Positions 25,449 through 33,997 of a stretch of DNA of 64,000 nucleotides are shown piece by piece. Source of the stretch: MR-S7 sp000400995 (lineage in GTDB: Bacteria; Pseudomonadota; Gammaproteobacteria; Burkholderiales; Burkholderiaceae_C); assembly GCF_045291395.1 (NCBI RefSeq), contig NZ_CP152342.1:2294001-2358000 (forward strand). The letters run 5' to 3'. The position numbers and the translations under genes were made by a program. Numbering within the stretch: the first letter of the stretch is position 1; every line of letters starts with the position of its first letter. Below the pieces are notes generated by a model, which made no database searches, was not told where the DNA came from, and saw only the letters and a list, made by a program, of their open reading frames with translations.

Positions 25449-26054
25449 CTATCTTGACGATCCCGTCTGCCGCTTGACCCCTACATTGTGCGACCCTCGG
25501 CCACGCCGCTTGCTGAAGTACCGAGAGCCACCGAAGTTCAACAGCCATTGACCAGGGTCAATGCGCTCAAAGACCAAGCGGCCAACGCCACCTCGCTGCA
25601 CGAAGTGATGGAGCGCATTGATTTCCTTCTCGTATTCGGGTTTAACGCCGGATCCGTCTATGTAGTAGAGGACAAACAAGGGCCGTACCAACTCCCCTGA
25701 AGGCAGCTCGATGTCACTGAACGAGTACGCCACGCATTGCCACATCATGTCTCTTGCCTTGACATCATGCTTTTGGACATCATCGAGATTGAAAAGCTTT
25801 ACTTCAATGACAAAGTAGCCGGGATCGAAGCCTTGCTGCACCAGATGGTCCTTGGCTCGCAACACCAAGTCGTAGTACACCTTCTCGCCACCATGCTTGT
25901 GCCAGCCACTGTATTTCTCATACACCTCGAAATCGGCGGCCAGCGCCTCTTTAAGGAAGTCCCGAGTTGGTTTTTCGCGGTCGGTCATGTGAAGGTTCTG
26001 ACTTAGAGACTGATACAGGAAATCCAGCAGATGCACTTCACGGTTTTCCTGCAA
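25449..26054 (-). CDS. PD-(D/E)XK-like nuclease, hypothetical
   Basis: 201 aa from TTG 26054, or 179 aa from ATG 25988 (MTDREKPTRD). The core YYDLVLRAKDHL ... YFVIEVKLFNLDD shows the D...E-x-K pattern of PD-(D/E)XK nucleases (Asp in YYDLVL, EVK). An aromatic FVLYYIDG strand follows. No Walker or methylase motif occurs. It stands between the HEPN-like gene and the divergent STAND/PIN pair, in a defence-like context. The start is uncertain because neither site has a strong Shine-Dalgarno. Confidence 0.7.
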   Translation of the reverse strand: MQENREVHLLDFLYQSLSQNLHMTDREKPTRDFLKEALAADFEVYEKYSGWHKHGGEKVYYDLVLRAKDHLVQQGFDPGYFVIEVKLFNLDDVQKHDVKARDMMWQCVAYSFSDIELPSGELVRPLFVLYYIDGSGVKPEYEKEINALHHFVQRGGVGRLVFERIDPGQWLLNFGGSRYFSKRRGRGSHNVGVKRQTGSSR

Positions 26055-26217
26055 CCGGACCTATGCTTCGCGCTTGCCGAGTTTTAGGGCGGCACCAATT
26101 GTGCCGCCTGCGATCACACCTTGCCGCGCTTCCCATTTGCACTCACTGAAAGCGTGGGAGCTGAGTGGCGCTTAGCCAACGATATCATTGATCTGAGCAA
26201 ATTAACGAGGGAGTGAA

Positions 26218-29200
26218 ATGCTGGAACTCACCGGAGAGCACATAGCACGCCTTGGCGACGAGGACCTCAGACTTTTGGTCACCAAGCTCTGCGAGGCAGA
26301 GCTTCGCAGGAATGGCCTTCCGTCCTCCTCGGTGCTGGACGGAGGCAATCAGACAGCGAAGGATGGCGGCATCGATGTGCGTGTCCAACTCGCACCGACT
26401 ACCGCTGCTCTGGATTTCATCCCGCGGCCAGATACCGGCTTCCAGGTGAAGTGCGAAGACATGCCAGCCGGTGAAATCACCAAGGAAATGCGCCCAAAGG
26501 GTGAGCTACGGGAAGCCATCAAGGACTTGATTTCCTGTGGTGGTGCGTATGTCATCGTCAGCTCCAAAGGATCCGTCACGGACTCCTCTTTGGGCAGACG
26601 CCGGGAAGCGATGCGCAATGCAATCGCTGATCAACCCGACGCCGCGAAACTCTTGGTGGACTTCTATGATCGGAATCGGCTTGCACGCTGGGCCCGCGAG
26701 TACCCAGGCGTCGAAATGTGGGTACGCGAACAGATCAATGCCCGGTTGCAGGGGTGGCAATGCTACACAGCGTGGTCCGGCGACCGCACAGGCAAGTATC
26801 TGTATGACGACACGGCCAGACTGGTAGAGCGCACGGATGGCGGCCCTCCCACGGCCCTTCCGGTGACGGAAGGCCTTGACCGGCTGCGCAAGGTCATGAA
26901 ACAGCCCGGCCATGTAGCCCGCATCGTGGGCCTGTCTGGCACGGGAAAGACCCGCTTAGTACAGGCACTTTTCGAGCCGGGAACAGGAAGCGAAGCCCCG
27001 CTTGATCCGGCCCTGGCGCTGTATACAGATCTGGGTGACTCACCTGAGCCGAACGCGCGTGAAATGCTCCTGCGTTTGGGAACATCGCGACAGCGGGCCA
27101 TCGTGGTCGTGGACAACTGCAATCCAGCCACCCATAAGGTATTGGCGCAAGTGGTTCTCCAATATCCCACGCATCTTAGCCTCCTGACGGTCGAGTATGA
27201 CGTCGCCGATGAAGATGTCCCCGAGGCAACCAATGTCTATGAACTGGCACCTGCATCGAGTCATGTATTGAGCAAAATCCTTGAGCATCTCGCTCCCCAC
27301 CTGACGGAGCCTGATAGATACCGCATTACGGAGATCGCTGGTGGCAACGCGCGCATTGCACTAGCTCTTGCGCGAACGGTTGCCCGGGGAGAAACGCTTG
27401 GGACCTTGACTGATCCGGAACTCTTTCGACGCTTGTTTCGCCAAAAACAAACACATGACGAAAAGTTGCTGAGAGCGGCGGAGGTTTGCTCTTTGGTCTA
27501 CTCGTTCGATGGAACAGACACCAAGAGCGACCTGTCAGAGCTCCAGGTATTGGCCAATCTGGCTGGCATGAGCGTGAATGAGCTCTATCGCCATGTAAGC
27601 ACGCTCCGAAACCGTGATCTGGTGCAATCCCGTGGCAAATGGCGCGCCCTGTTGCCGCCAGCCCTTGCAAACCGCCTTGCAGAATCCGCGCTCCAGAATA
27701 TTCCCTCCTCTGACATTACCAACGCATTCGCACTCCACGAGAGACTTCTTGTCTCGTTCAGTCGAAGACTTGAATACCTGCACAGCAGCAACGAAGCCCG
27801 CTCAATCGGGAATCGCTGGATGGAGGATGAGCAGTGGCTTGCTAAGCCTGCAATGCTGAATGCGCTTGGGCGAAAGCTGTTTATCAACCTTGCCCCGCTG
27901 TCGCCTCAGAAAACTCTTGAATCCCTGGAGCGTGCTCTCGGCCCTGGGACCTCGTCTGATTTCTTGCTTCGACAGAATGGTTCACTGCAGGAGTGGGGCA
28001 CGCTCTTACGGCACTTGGCCTATGAGCCCCAGGCATTCGACAGGGCTGCACCATTGCTACTGATCCTCGCAGAGCATGAAGATGGCAGAACCATTGACCT
28101 GCGCCGTGCATGGAAGGAAATTTTTCGAATTGGGCTGTCTGGCACGATGGCGCCACCGGAACAACGTGTACGGTTACTCAATCGCTTGCTGACCTCCACA
28201 TCGGGGAAGCGCAGAGAACTCGTCTGGGACGCGGTAGAGGCCATGCTGGAATTTGGCCCCATCGATTCCTCGCATGAATTTTCATTTGGAGCCCGCCCAC
28301 ACGGGTATGGTTGGGAGCCCTCCAGCGTCGACGAAGTCAAGGCTTGGCTTGAGAGCGCCTTTACTCTCATCCGCAGCATAGCCGCATCGGGCGCGGAAGA
28401 ACTGGAGCGAGCGCGAACCGCGATCACGGCGCACTTTCGTGAACTATGGAGACGTGAGATATATCCCCAGTTATCTGCAATGACACTCGAACTAGCTCAG
28501 GAGGACGGCTGGCCGGCAGGATGGATCGCCGTTAGGAGCGCGTTGCACTTTGACGGCGACACGATGGAACCTGGGATGCTGAGTGCTCTTCGTAACCTGG
28601 AAACCAAGCTCACCCCGACAGGACTGCTTCAGGAAATCCGCACCTACGCTCTGAACCACACGCGTGATTTTCTGAATGTGACTGATGCCTTGGATGAGTC
28701 CAACAAAGCCGAGGACGAAAATCCTGTTGATGCTTGGCACCGAGCAGATAACAAAGTCATCGCATTGGGAGAGGCAGCCGCCCATGACGAAGCCGTCTTA
28801 CTAAAAATCATTCCAGAGCTTCTCGCAGCGGGAAACGGCCGGCAGTATTTATTCGGACGCGGCCTTGGTATTGGATCTCCAAATCCCCGACATCAATGGG
28901 AACTTCTTTATGACGCCTTCACCGCAGCTACCGACACGCCGAACGTTACCGTACTCGCGGGTTTTGTCCAGGGCCTACGCACCAAGGACTACTCAGCCGC
29001 GGTTCAAATCCTGGATAGCGTGGCTGGAGACCCTAGGCTGGATCCGTATTACCCCATCATTCTTGGCGTGCCTCAAGATGACGAGGACGGCGACAGGTTG
29101 ATAGCAGCCATGAAGCGGCAAGTGGCAAACCCGTGTCACTTTGCCCTGCGCATCAGACATAGCGAAGCGTTCGGGTTCTCATTGCAGAAGTTCTGCGAAG

Positions 29201-30006
29201 CCAGTGAGGTGCTTTCCCGCATGCCAGATGGCTTGGTCGCATCCATTGATGAGCTCGACACCGAGCTCCGTCGATGGAGGATCGCAGGTACGCCACAGCC
29301 TATGGAGCTGGTACAGCTGGGGCGCAGCCTCCTCAGCAGGTTTGACTCCGATATTCGTGACCATGGTGTCGCGTGGCGTGTGAACGAACTGGCGAAGATA
29401 GCTTTAGCCGGCCCAGACGCCAAGGAGGCCGCAGCTCAGTTAGCGAGCCGGCTTGCTGCCGCCATGGAGGACTACTCAAGGCCTGGAGGAGAATTTGGCG
29501 ATCTGGCTTGCACCCTCTTTAAGCTCCAACCCGCTATTGCCTTGGATGCCTTTCTAAGCAAAGCATCCAAGAGACAGAATTTCGGATTCCGCTCTCGTTT
29601 CACTGCGCGTCACAGCCCTGTTCTGCAGTGCGCTCCGGAGGATGCCATTCTCAGTTGGGTGCAGGTTGATCCTGCGAGTCGAGCTCCACTTGTCGCCGCA
29701 GAAATCAACATCATTGCCCCCCAAGGTACCAGCGGAATACAACTGAGCCCACTCGCACACCAACTCCTGGAACTTGCTTCCGACAAGAGATCCATACTGG
29801 AGGCATTCAATAAGAGCCTCCATCCCTGGCAATGGTCCGGTAGCCTTTCTCAAGCACTGGAGCCGTTCATCCTGCTCCTTGAGGGTCTTGCGGCTCATTC
29901 CGATGCAACCATAGCCAATTGGGCAAATGAGAATCTGGAGCACATACAAAAGCGAATCGAATCAGACCGAGCTATAGACAGGCTCAGCGAGGAATCCTTC
30001 GAGTGA
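26218..30006 (+). CDS. Large Mrr-nuclease / STAND-type NTPase protein (Avs-like)
   Basis: 1262 aa. The N-terminal 180 residues hold a restriction-like fold: DGGNQTAKDGGIDV followed by GFQVKCED (D ... Q-x-K), as in Mrr/Cap4-type nucleases. The NTPase has Walker A GLSGTGKTR (about 240) and Walker B RAIVVVDNC (about 298). Sensor-like and winged-helix-like sequence follows to about 480. The remaining about 780 residues are helical and repetitive with no catalytic motif, fitting a TPR/ARM-like sensor. This order (nuclease - STAND - sensor) is that of Avs antiviral proteins, though shorter than known ones. The ATG follows ACGAGGGAGTGAA. It is followed after 38 nt by a PIN-like gene. Confidence 0.8.
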   Translation: MLELTGEHIARLGDEDLRLLVTKLCEAELRRNGLPSSSVLDGGNQTAKDGGIDVRVQLAPTTAALDFIPRPDTGFQVKCEDMPAGEITKEMRPKGELREAIKDLISCGGAYVIVSSKGSVTDSSLGRRREAMRNAIADQPDAAKLLVDFYDRNRLARWAREYPGVEMWVREQINARLQGWQCYTAWSGDRTGKYLYDDTARLVERTDGGPPTALPVTEGLDRLRKVMKQPGHVARIVGLSGTGKTRLVQALFEPGTGSEAPLDPALALYTDLGDSPEPNAREMLLRLGTSRQRAIVVVDNCNPATHKVLAQVVLQYPTHLSLLTVEYDVADEDVPEATNVYELAPASSHVLSKILEHLAPHLTEPDRYRITEIAGGNARIALALARTVARGETLGTLTDPELFRRLFRQKQTHDEKLLRAAEVCSLVYSFDGTDTKSDLSELQVLANLAGMSVNELYRHVSTLRNRDLVQSRGKWRALLPPALANRLAESALQNIPSSDITNAFALHERLLVSFSRRLEYLHSSNEARSIGNRWMEDEQWLAKPAMLNALGRKLFINLAPLSPQKTLESLERALGPGTSSDFLLRQNGSLQEWGTLLRHLAYEPQAFDRAAPLLLILAEHEDGRTIDLRRAWKEIFRIGLSGTMAPPEQRVRLLNRLLTSTSGKRRELVWDAVEAMLEFGPIDSSHEFSFGARPHGYGWEPSSVDEVKAWLESAFTLIRSIAASGAEELERARTAITAHFRELWRREIYPQLSAMTLELAQEDGWPAGWIAVRSALHFDGDTMEPGMLSALRNLETKLTPTGLLQEIRTYALNHTRDFLNVTDALDESNKAEDENPVDAWHRADNKVIALGEAAAHDEAVLLKIIPELLAAGNGRQYLFGRGLGIGSPNPRHQWELLYDAFTAATDTPNVTVLAGFVQGLRTKDYSAAVQILDSVAGDPRLDPYYPIILGVPQDDEDGDRLIAAMKRQVANPCHFALRIRHSEAFGFSLQKFCEASEVLSRMPDGLVASIDELDTELRRWRIAGTPQPMELVQLGRSLLSRFDSDIRDHGVAWRVNELAKIALAGPDAKEAAAQLASRLAAAMEDYSRPGGEFGDLACTLFKLQPAIALDAFLSKASKRQNFGFRSRFTARHSPVLQCAPEDAILSWVQVDPASRAPLVAAEINIIAPQGTSGIQLSPLAHQLLELASDKRSILEAFNKSLHPWQWSGSLSQALEPFILLLEGLAAHSDATIANWANENLEHIQKRIESDRAIDRLSEESFE

Positions 30007-30044
30007 TGAACAGGTAAGTGCCAGCGAAGAGAAAGTCAATCGAT

Positions 30045-30854
30045 ATGAAGAGCGTGATTCTGGACAAATGCTACCTGCAAGGAGCAAATCGCAGCGACAT
30101 TCAGATGCTGCGCGAACAGCGGCAACTTGTGATGTCTGGCGCCCTGTTCTATGAACTGTTGGATACGTCAACAGAAAAGCGGCAGCGCTGCTTCAGCAAG
30201 CTCCCGGCAATTGAAAATCCCGTATTGCTCGTAGACCACGTTGGCATGCTTCTCCGATATGAGCAACAACACCAACGCTCCTGCGGCAAGCCTTCTGAAC
30301 ATGCTATCGACATTCAGTTTCGCTTTAACCCAGCTCTCGCGGATAAAGATTACGAACTGCCTCCGGAAGCACAGGAATCCATGCAAGAGGAAGCGGCTGA
30401 GCTCGAAGAAGAGAAGTTCCGACTGATTGGTCTATCGGAAACCGTAAGTTCGTTGTTCAATAATCTGTTGATTGGCAGCGATACCAATCGACAGCAAGCC
30501 CTCGACTCTGCTCTGGCAAGCATCGCGGATACTGAATTTATCCTGAATTTCTATGACCAGCTGGCCTCCTCAGACCTCGGATACGTGTTTCCAAACACGT
30601 CCATTATTGGACCACATTGGGCGCATTTCCGATGGCTACAGGTGGAGTTACTCTTCTCCGTGGACTGGCACATCAGATACCAAGGACAGGTGCGCCAGAT
30701 GCTAAGTAACGGCGTGAACGAGCGACTTGAGCACGACCTGCATGACGCGCAGGCCCTTGCCCTAGGCATCCTTGAGGGAGCATTTGCAACTCGCGAAAAG
30801 AAGCTTGCACATTGGTTCAGGCTGCTATGCCCGAGCGGTGAGTTAGTTCAATAG
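30045..30854 (+). CDS. PIN-like ribonuclease-fold protein paired with the STAND gene
   Basis: About 269 aa from ATG 30045 (MKSVILDKCYLQ); GTG 30018 would add nine residues and starts 12 nt after the STAND gene's stop. The N-terminal VILDKCYL and LFYELLD supply the first PIN acidic residues. The C-terminal HDAQALALGILEGAFATREKKLAHWF mimics the usual 'D...GA.ATRD..L' end, with Glu in place of the last Asp. An acidic coiled segment (EAQESMQEEAAELEEE) is in the middle. No stand-alone antitoxin gene is present. Toxic RNase effector is inferred; the pair appears to be an operon. Confidence 0.65.
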   Translation: MKSVILDKCYLQGANRSDIQMLREQRQLVMSGALFYELLDTSTEKRQRCFSKLPAIENPVLLVDHVGMLLRYEQQHQRSCGKPSEHAIDIQFRFNPALADKDYELPPEAQESMQEEAAELEEEKFRLIGLSETVSSLFNNLLIGSDTNRQQALDSALASIADTEFILNFYDQLASSDLGYVFPNTSIIGPHWAHFRWLQVELLFSVDWHIRYQGQVRQMLSNGVNERLEHDLHDAQALALGILEGAFATREKKLAHWFRLLCPSGELVQ

Positions 30855-30884
30855 GCCATAGACCCCGTAGGCCAACCACGCCAG

Positions 30885-31022
30885 TCAAGCCTCCTCGGCG
30901 TAGTGCGTGGCGAACTGGGACGATACCTCGAACTGCGCCAAGGTGGTTAAATCGAACAGTGACCCGCGAAGCAAGTCCGCCCGCAACCGTTTGATTACCT
31001 GATGCCTCGAACTTCCATCCAT
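30885..31022 (-). CDS. Small ORF downstream of the AlpA-like gene
   Basis: 45 aa from ATG 31022 to TGA 30885: helical, starting MDGSSRHQVIKRLRADLL and ending FATHYAEEA. It begins 29 nt after the AlpA-like stop on the same strand. No Shine-Dalgarno is visible and no family is recognised. It could be the tail of a gene broken at the element junction, or a genuine small protein. Confidence 0.4.
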   Translation of the reverse strand: MDGSSRHQVIKRLRADLLRGSLFDLTTLAQFEVSSQFATHYAEEA

Positions 31023-31051
31023 GTTTGTAAATTAGAACAACATCCAATCAT

Positions 31052-31414
31052 TCAAGCTGAGTGACCTCCTGTCGACAGCCGCTGCTGAATCCATCCATAG
31101 ACGGCGGCTTCCGACCAGGAGGCTGCACGCGGCCCGATCTTGATCGAGCGCGGAAAAACCCCGTCCCGCATCTGCTGATAGATCACGGAGCGGCCCAGAC
31201 CGGTCAGCCGCTGCACCTCGGGCAAGCGCAGGAGCCGGTCATGCCGATCCGACGCTGACCCCAATGGCTGCACCGCCTCCTGACTTAGCAGGTCAAGCGC
31301 CTCCTGCAAAAGATGTGCCGCGCGCATGGCTCGGTCATCGTCAAGGCCCTGGCCCTGTGCGACAAACCGCGCTGGCGGTGCTTCTGGCTGGCCGTTCAAA
31401 ATCCTGGCTCGCAT
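31052..31414 (-). CDS. AlpA-like DNA-binding regulator
   Basis: 120 aa. An N-terminal variable region precedes the AlpA helix-turn-helix: LLRLPEVQRLTGLGRSVIYQ ... MRDGVFPRSIKIGPRAASW (residues 65-105), with the usual 'W...V..WI..R' end. GAAGGAGAAGTTCC makes the start at 31414 secure; longer frames are shadows. AlpA proteins control excision and integration modules of mobile elements. Here it probably marks the distal end of the conjugative element. Confidence 0.88.
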   Translation of the reverse strand: MRARILNGQPEAPPARFVAQGQGLDDDRAMRAAHLLQEALDLLSQEAVQPLGSASDRHDRLLRLPEVQRLTGLGRSVIYQQMRDGVFPRSIKIGPRAASWSEAAVYGWIQQRLSTGGHSA

Positions 31415-31752
31415 GGAACTTCTCCTTCCCGTGCAGCGACAGCATTCATTCCCATCGCCGGTAGTCCATAGCGTGCCGGGAACGGCCACAACAGCCAACC
31501 TGACACAGCCAAGCCAAGCGTAGCCACCCACGAGCGACAAGGCCGGTCAAAACGCCTGTGCCGCGTGCCACCGGTCGATAGACCCTGATACCCTTCCTTC
31601 AAGAGGCCGAGCGAAAATTGCCCTGCGCTCCCCAATGCGCTATCATTGGCCTGTCAGCGTATGAACGGAGCAGCGAGAGCTGTGCGTTGATCCCACCCCG
31701 CCAGGGGTCCCCACCCAAGCGTAGGGATAGCCAAGAGGTCCGATTTATTTCC
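31415..31752. other. Promoter-like gap between AlpA and the next gene
   Basis: This stretch carries the AlpA ribosome site at its left end. No coding region on either strand is supported. A run near 31,635-31,750 leading to the plus-strand terminator is the only structured part. Confidence 0.5.
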
Positions 31753-31777
31753 AACGCCCTCCCCTACGGAGGGCGTT
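31753..31777 (+). terminator. Plus-strand intrinsic terminator
   Basis: A 10-bp perfect stem (AACGCCCTCC / GGAGGGCGTT) with CCTAC loop, followed by TTTTC on the plus strand. It overlaps the 3' end of the minus-strand gene at 31779. No plus-strand gene is visible upstream in 31,415-31,750, so it may end an antisense or small RNA, or work as a hairpin for both strands. Confidence 0.6.
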
Positions 31778-31778
31778 T

Positions 31779-32321
31779 TCATTTCGGGACCTTGATCGGC
31801 CGACCATTCAGTATGTTGTGCAGGATCACGAAGAACCCGATCTTCTTGCGCGAGGGCCTGTTTGCGTGCAGCCTGTCGCGCACATAGGCACTCTGCACGA
31901 ACAGGTTCAACGGAACCGCCTTCGAGCTGGACCGCGAGGCGGTGAAATACACCTCGTACGTGTCTTCCTGGCCAGTTGCTGGGTTGAGCAGCCTCACCGT
32001 GAAGAAGTTGCCATGGTTAGTGTGGTAGCACGGCGACGTGGGCAAGGCACGCACGATCTCAGGCAACTGCCGAGACTGCGCGTAGCGCCCGAAGTCGAAA
32101 ATGCGCGTCTCGCGAGAATCCGCGTACCCTAGCGGCCCCTTCGGGTCCTCGACCCCATCCGCGCCGCGCGTGAAGCAATGCAGGCTGAAGATCACCTGCA
32201 CCGGGTAGCTGCGCGCAGGCTTGCCAACCTGTTCGGCCTGCTCGAAGGTATGGACGAACGGGTGCAGGTGGGACAGGTCGTAGCTTGCTCCCTCGTGGGT
32301 GAATGGCTTCCATGCAATCAT
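31779..32321 (-). CDS. Conserved hypothetical of the conjugative element
   Basis: 180 aa, soluble, with mixed strands, e.g. SYPVQVIFSLHCFTRG and FFTVRLLNPATGQEDTYEVYF, and a basic end (RPSRKKIGFF). No known motif. Its ATG overlaps the stop of the frameshift-repaired upstream gene by four bases (ATGA at 32321-32318), so the two are co-translated. Similar neighbours occur in Tn4371-type elements; function unknown. Confidence 0.7.
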   Translation of the reverse strand: MIAWKPFTHEGASYDLSHLHPFVHTFEQAEQVGKPARSYPVQVIFSLHCFTRGADGVEDPKGPLGYADSRETRIFDFGRYAQSRQLPEIVRALPTSPCYHTNHGNFFTVRLLNPATGQEDTYEVYFTASRSSSKAVPLNLFVQSAYVRDRLHANRPSRKKIGFFVILHNILNGRPIKVPK

Positions 32322-32817
32322 GACTTGTCCGTGGGCACGAGACCCACCCCCTTCCTGCTCGCACGCGCCTTCCGATAGGCCTTGCCCTCGGCACGCTTGG
32401 CGATTTCTTCCTTCGCATAGGGTTCTGCCCCCGTGATCAAGCCCGTTAGCCGGTACTCGTTGGAGTTGTGGCGCCCCCCGGCTGCGGCCGCAGAATACGC
32501 TCGATCATTCCGTCCTTCTCCAGCTTTGCCAGCCGGCGGCGCACCGTCGTCGGGTCTTTGCCAATCGTGTCAGCGATCAGCTTCTTGGATGGAAAGGCGA
32601 GCTGACTGGACTTCCACCAGTGCGCTGCGATGACCAACACGATATTCATGTCAACCGGGTCCAGGCCCAGCGCTCGCTGGCGCAGGATGATCGTGCTGGG
32701 AATGCAGGTCCAGCCGGCGTCCATCAAGGTCTTGCCCCACTTTTTCTCGTTCTCTCGGACCGCGGCCTTCGGATCGGACTCCGGCTCGGGCGCAGGTACG
32801 GCTGCGACAACGCTCAT
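32318..32817 (-). pseudogene. Winged-helix (replication/regulator-type) gene with a G-run frameshift
   Basis: Start ATG 32817 (MSVVAAVPAP) is fixed by GGAGAG five nt upstream. The frame reads a winged-helix protein with FPSKKLIADTIGKDPTTVRRRLAKLEKDGMIERI, then stops at 32446 after a G run. Adding one G to the run (observed six, plus-strand C at 32474-32479) restores a charged end, ...RHNSNEYRLTGLITG...KGVGLVPTDKS, with stop at 32318 overlapping the next ATG. That tight coupling argues the repaired frame is the ancestral one. Sequencing error or slippage is possible. It probably regulates the conjugative module. Confidence 0.75.
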
Positions 32818-32895
32818 GACACTCTCCATTTCGTTCGATGGCTTCAGCATAAGCAAGTTATCGCCGTAATCCCTAGGGTCAGGCCAAGCCATACC

Positions 32896-33040
32896 GGGGT
32901 ATCAACGCCCCCCACCCGCTTATCTATGTTCCGTGTGGTCCTGCTTGATGTGCTTGCATTGCATCCTTCTTCGTGGGGCATGGACACCCCCCATATGGGA
33001 GGTATCTTCACACCCCACTGGGGAGCATTAATGCCTCCCA
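32896..33040. repeat. Four imperfect repeats upstream of the winged-helix gene
   Basis: Four copies of a GGGG(nn)YAT..A..CCCCCCA-type unit: 32896-32914, 32975-32993, 32997-33017 and 33020-33040. The last three are tandem with about 22-bp period, which means one face of DNA. Each unit is partly palindromic (CCCC...GGGG). They lie upstream of the winged-helix start and are plausible binding sites for it or for a replication/partition protein. Confidence 0.65.
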
Positions 33041-33167
33041 CCGTAGAGATAATAGGTGGTCTGGCATGTGTAGAAACAACATCAGACCGCCGGATTTAGC
33101 TGGGTTGAATGGGTGGAAGGCCGACACCATCCCCAAGTCATCGAGGCTGCTCACAAGCAGGCTCGGC

Positions 33168-33851
33168 TCACTCGGCCTTCAGGATCTCAATGATCTGGTC
33201 AGCGCTGAGGCTGCGGCCCATGCCAAGAGTCGCCCGGATAGGTGCAAACGCTGCAGCCATGCGGCGATACCCGGGTGCCGTCGGGGCATGCGAGTTGAAG
33301 TCGCGCCCCTTGAAGCGCGAAAACCGCCCCATCTCCTCGACAAGAAATCGCGCGATCCTCATCAGCCCGCTCTCTTCGTTGCCGTCGAAGCCGGCGAACT
33401 CCGGCATGTATCCGTGGTTAGCCGCCTTGACCTTTTCCACATCCTCGGCGGACAGCTTCTCCAGCCTGCCTTCGATGAAGTCCCAGGTGTCCAGCACGTT
33501 AACAACCAAGGTGACATCGGCCGGGCGGTCAGCGTGGTTGTGGAAGAGCCCATGCATATCCCACGTGGGCGCCCAGTAGTGACCACCGTAGATCGACTCC
33601 GCAACGAAATCGACGTTGGTCTCGGTAGGCACCTTCAGGTGCTTCACAAGGTCGCGCAGCAACATGAAGTTCAGCTTGTCGCCCGCAGTCAGGTCAATGC
33701 TCTTACCCGTGATGGTATTCAGCCCAAGGTCCACGAGCTGGCGAACCGCGTCCGAGCGGGAGCTGGCGCGGCCCGTTCGCTCCATCCATTCATCAATACG
33801 CTGTAGCAGTTCCTCGTCCAGGCGCAGTTCCAGTCGCTCAGTTCTTCCCAT
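33168..33851 (-). CDS. YfbU-family protein with N-terminal ribbon-helix-helix
   Basis: 227 aa. N-terminal RHH-like segment LELRLDEELLQRIDEWMERTGR is followed by the YfbU domain (ADKLNFMLLRDL ... EFAGFDGNEESGLM ... EEMGRFSRFKGRDFNSH). TGGAGGTTTGTAC precedes the ATG. YfbU-domain proteins are uncharacterised; E. coli yfbU is linked to cell death phenotypes. Here it sits between regulator genes and the trb operon, so a regulatory or antitoxin role is possible. Confidence 0.85.
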   Translation of the reverse strand: MGRTERLELRLDEELLQRIDEWMERTGRASSRSDAVRQLVDLGLNTITGKSIDLTAGDKLNFMLLRDLVKHLKVPTETNVDFVAESIYGGHYWAPTWDMHGLFHNHADRPADVTLVVNVLDTWDFIEGRLEKLSAEDVEKVKAANHGYMPEFAGFDGNEESGLMRIARFLVEEMGRFSRFKGRDFNSHAPTAPGYRRMAAAFAPIRATLGMGRSLSADQIIEILKAE

Positions 33852-33997
33852 GTACAAACCTCCAGCAATACGGCAAAAACACAGTTATCGTACAAATGTA
33901 CGGCAATCATGTTTTTAAAGCAAGAGCCACAGCGCCTCCAGAGGGAGCCCGCAACTTTTCGCAATTTGGCTGTTGCAACAAGAGTTAGTTTGCGAGG

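Noticed and set aside
30018..30044. GTG start for the PIN-like gene
   Set aside because: Only three bases lie between AGG and GTG. ATG 30045 puts the first PIN strand at the N-terminus as usual. GTG is kept only as an alternative.
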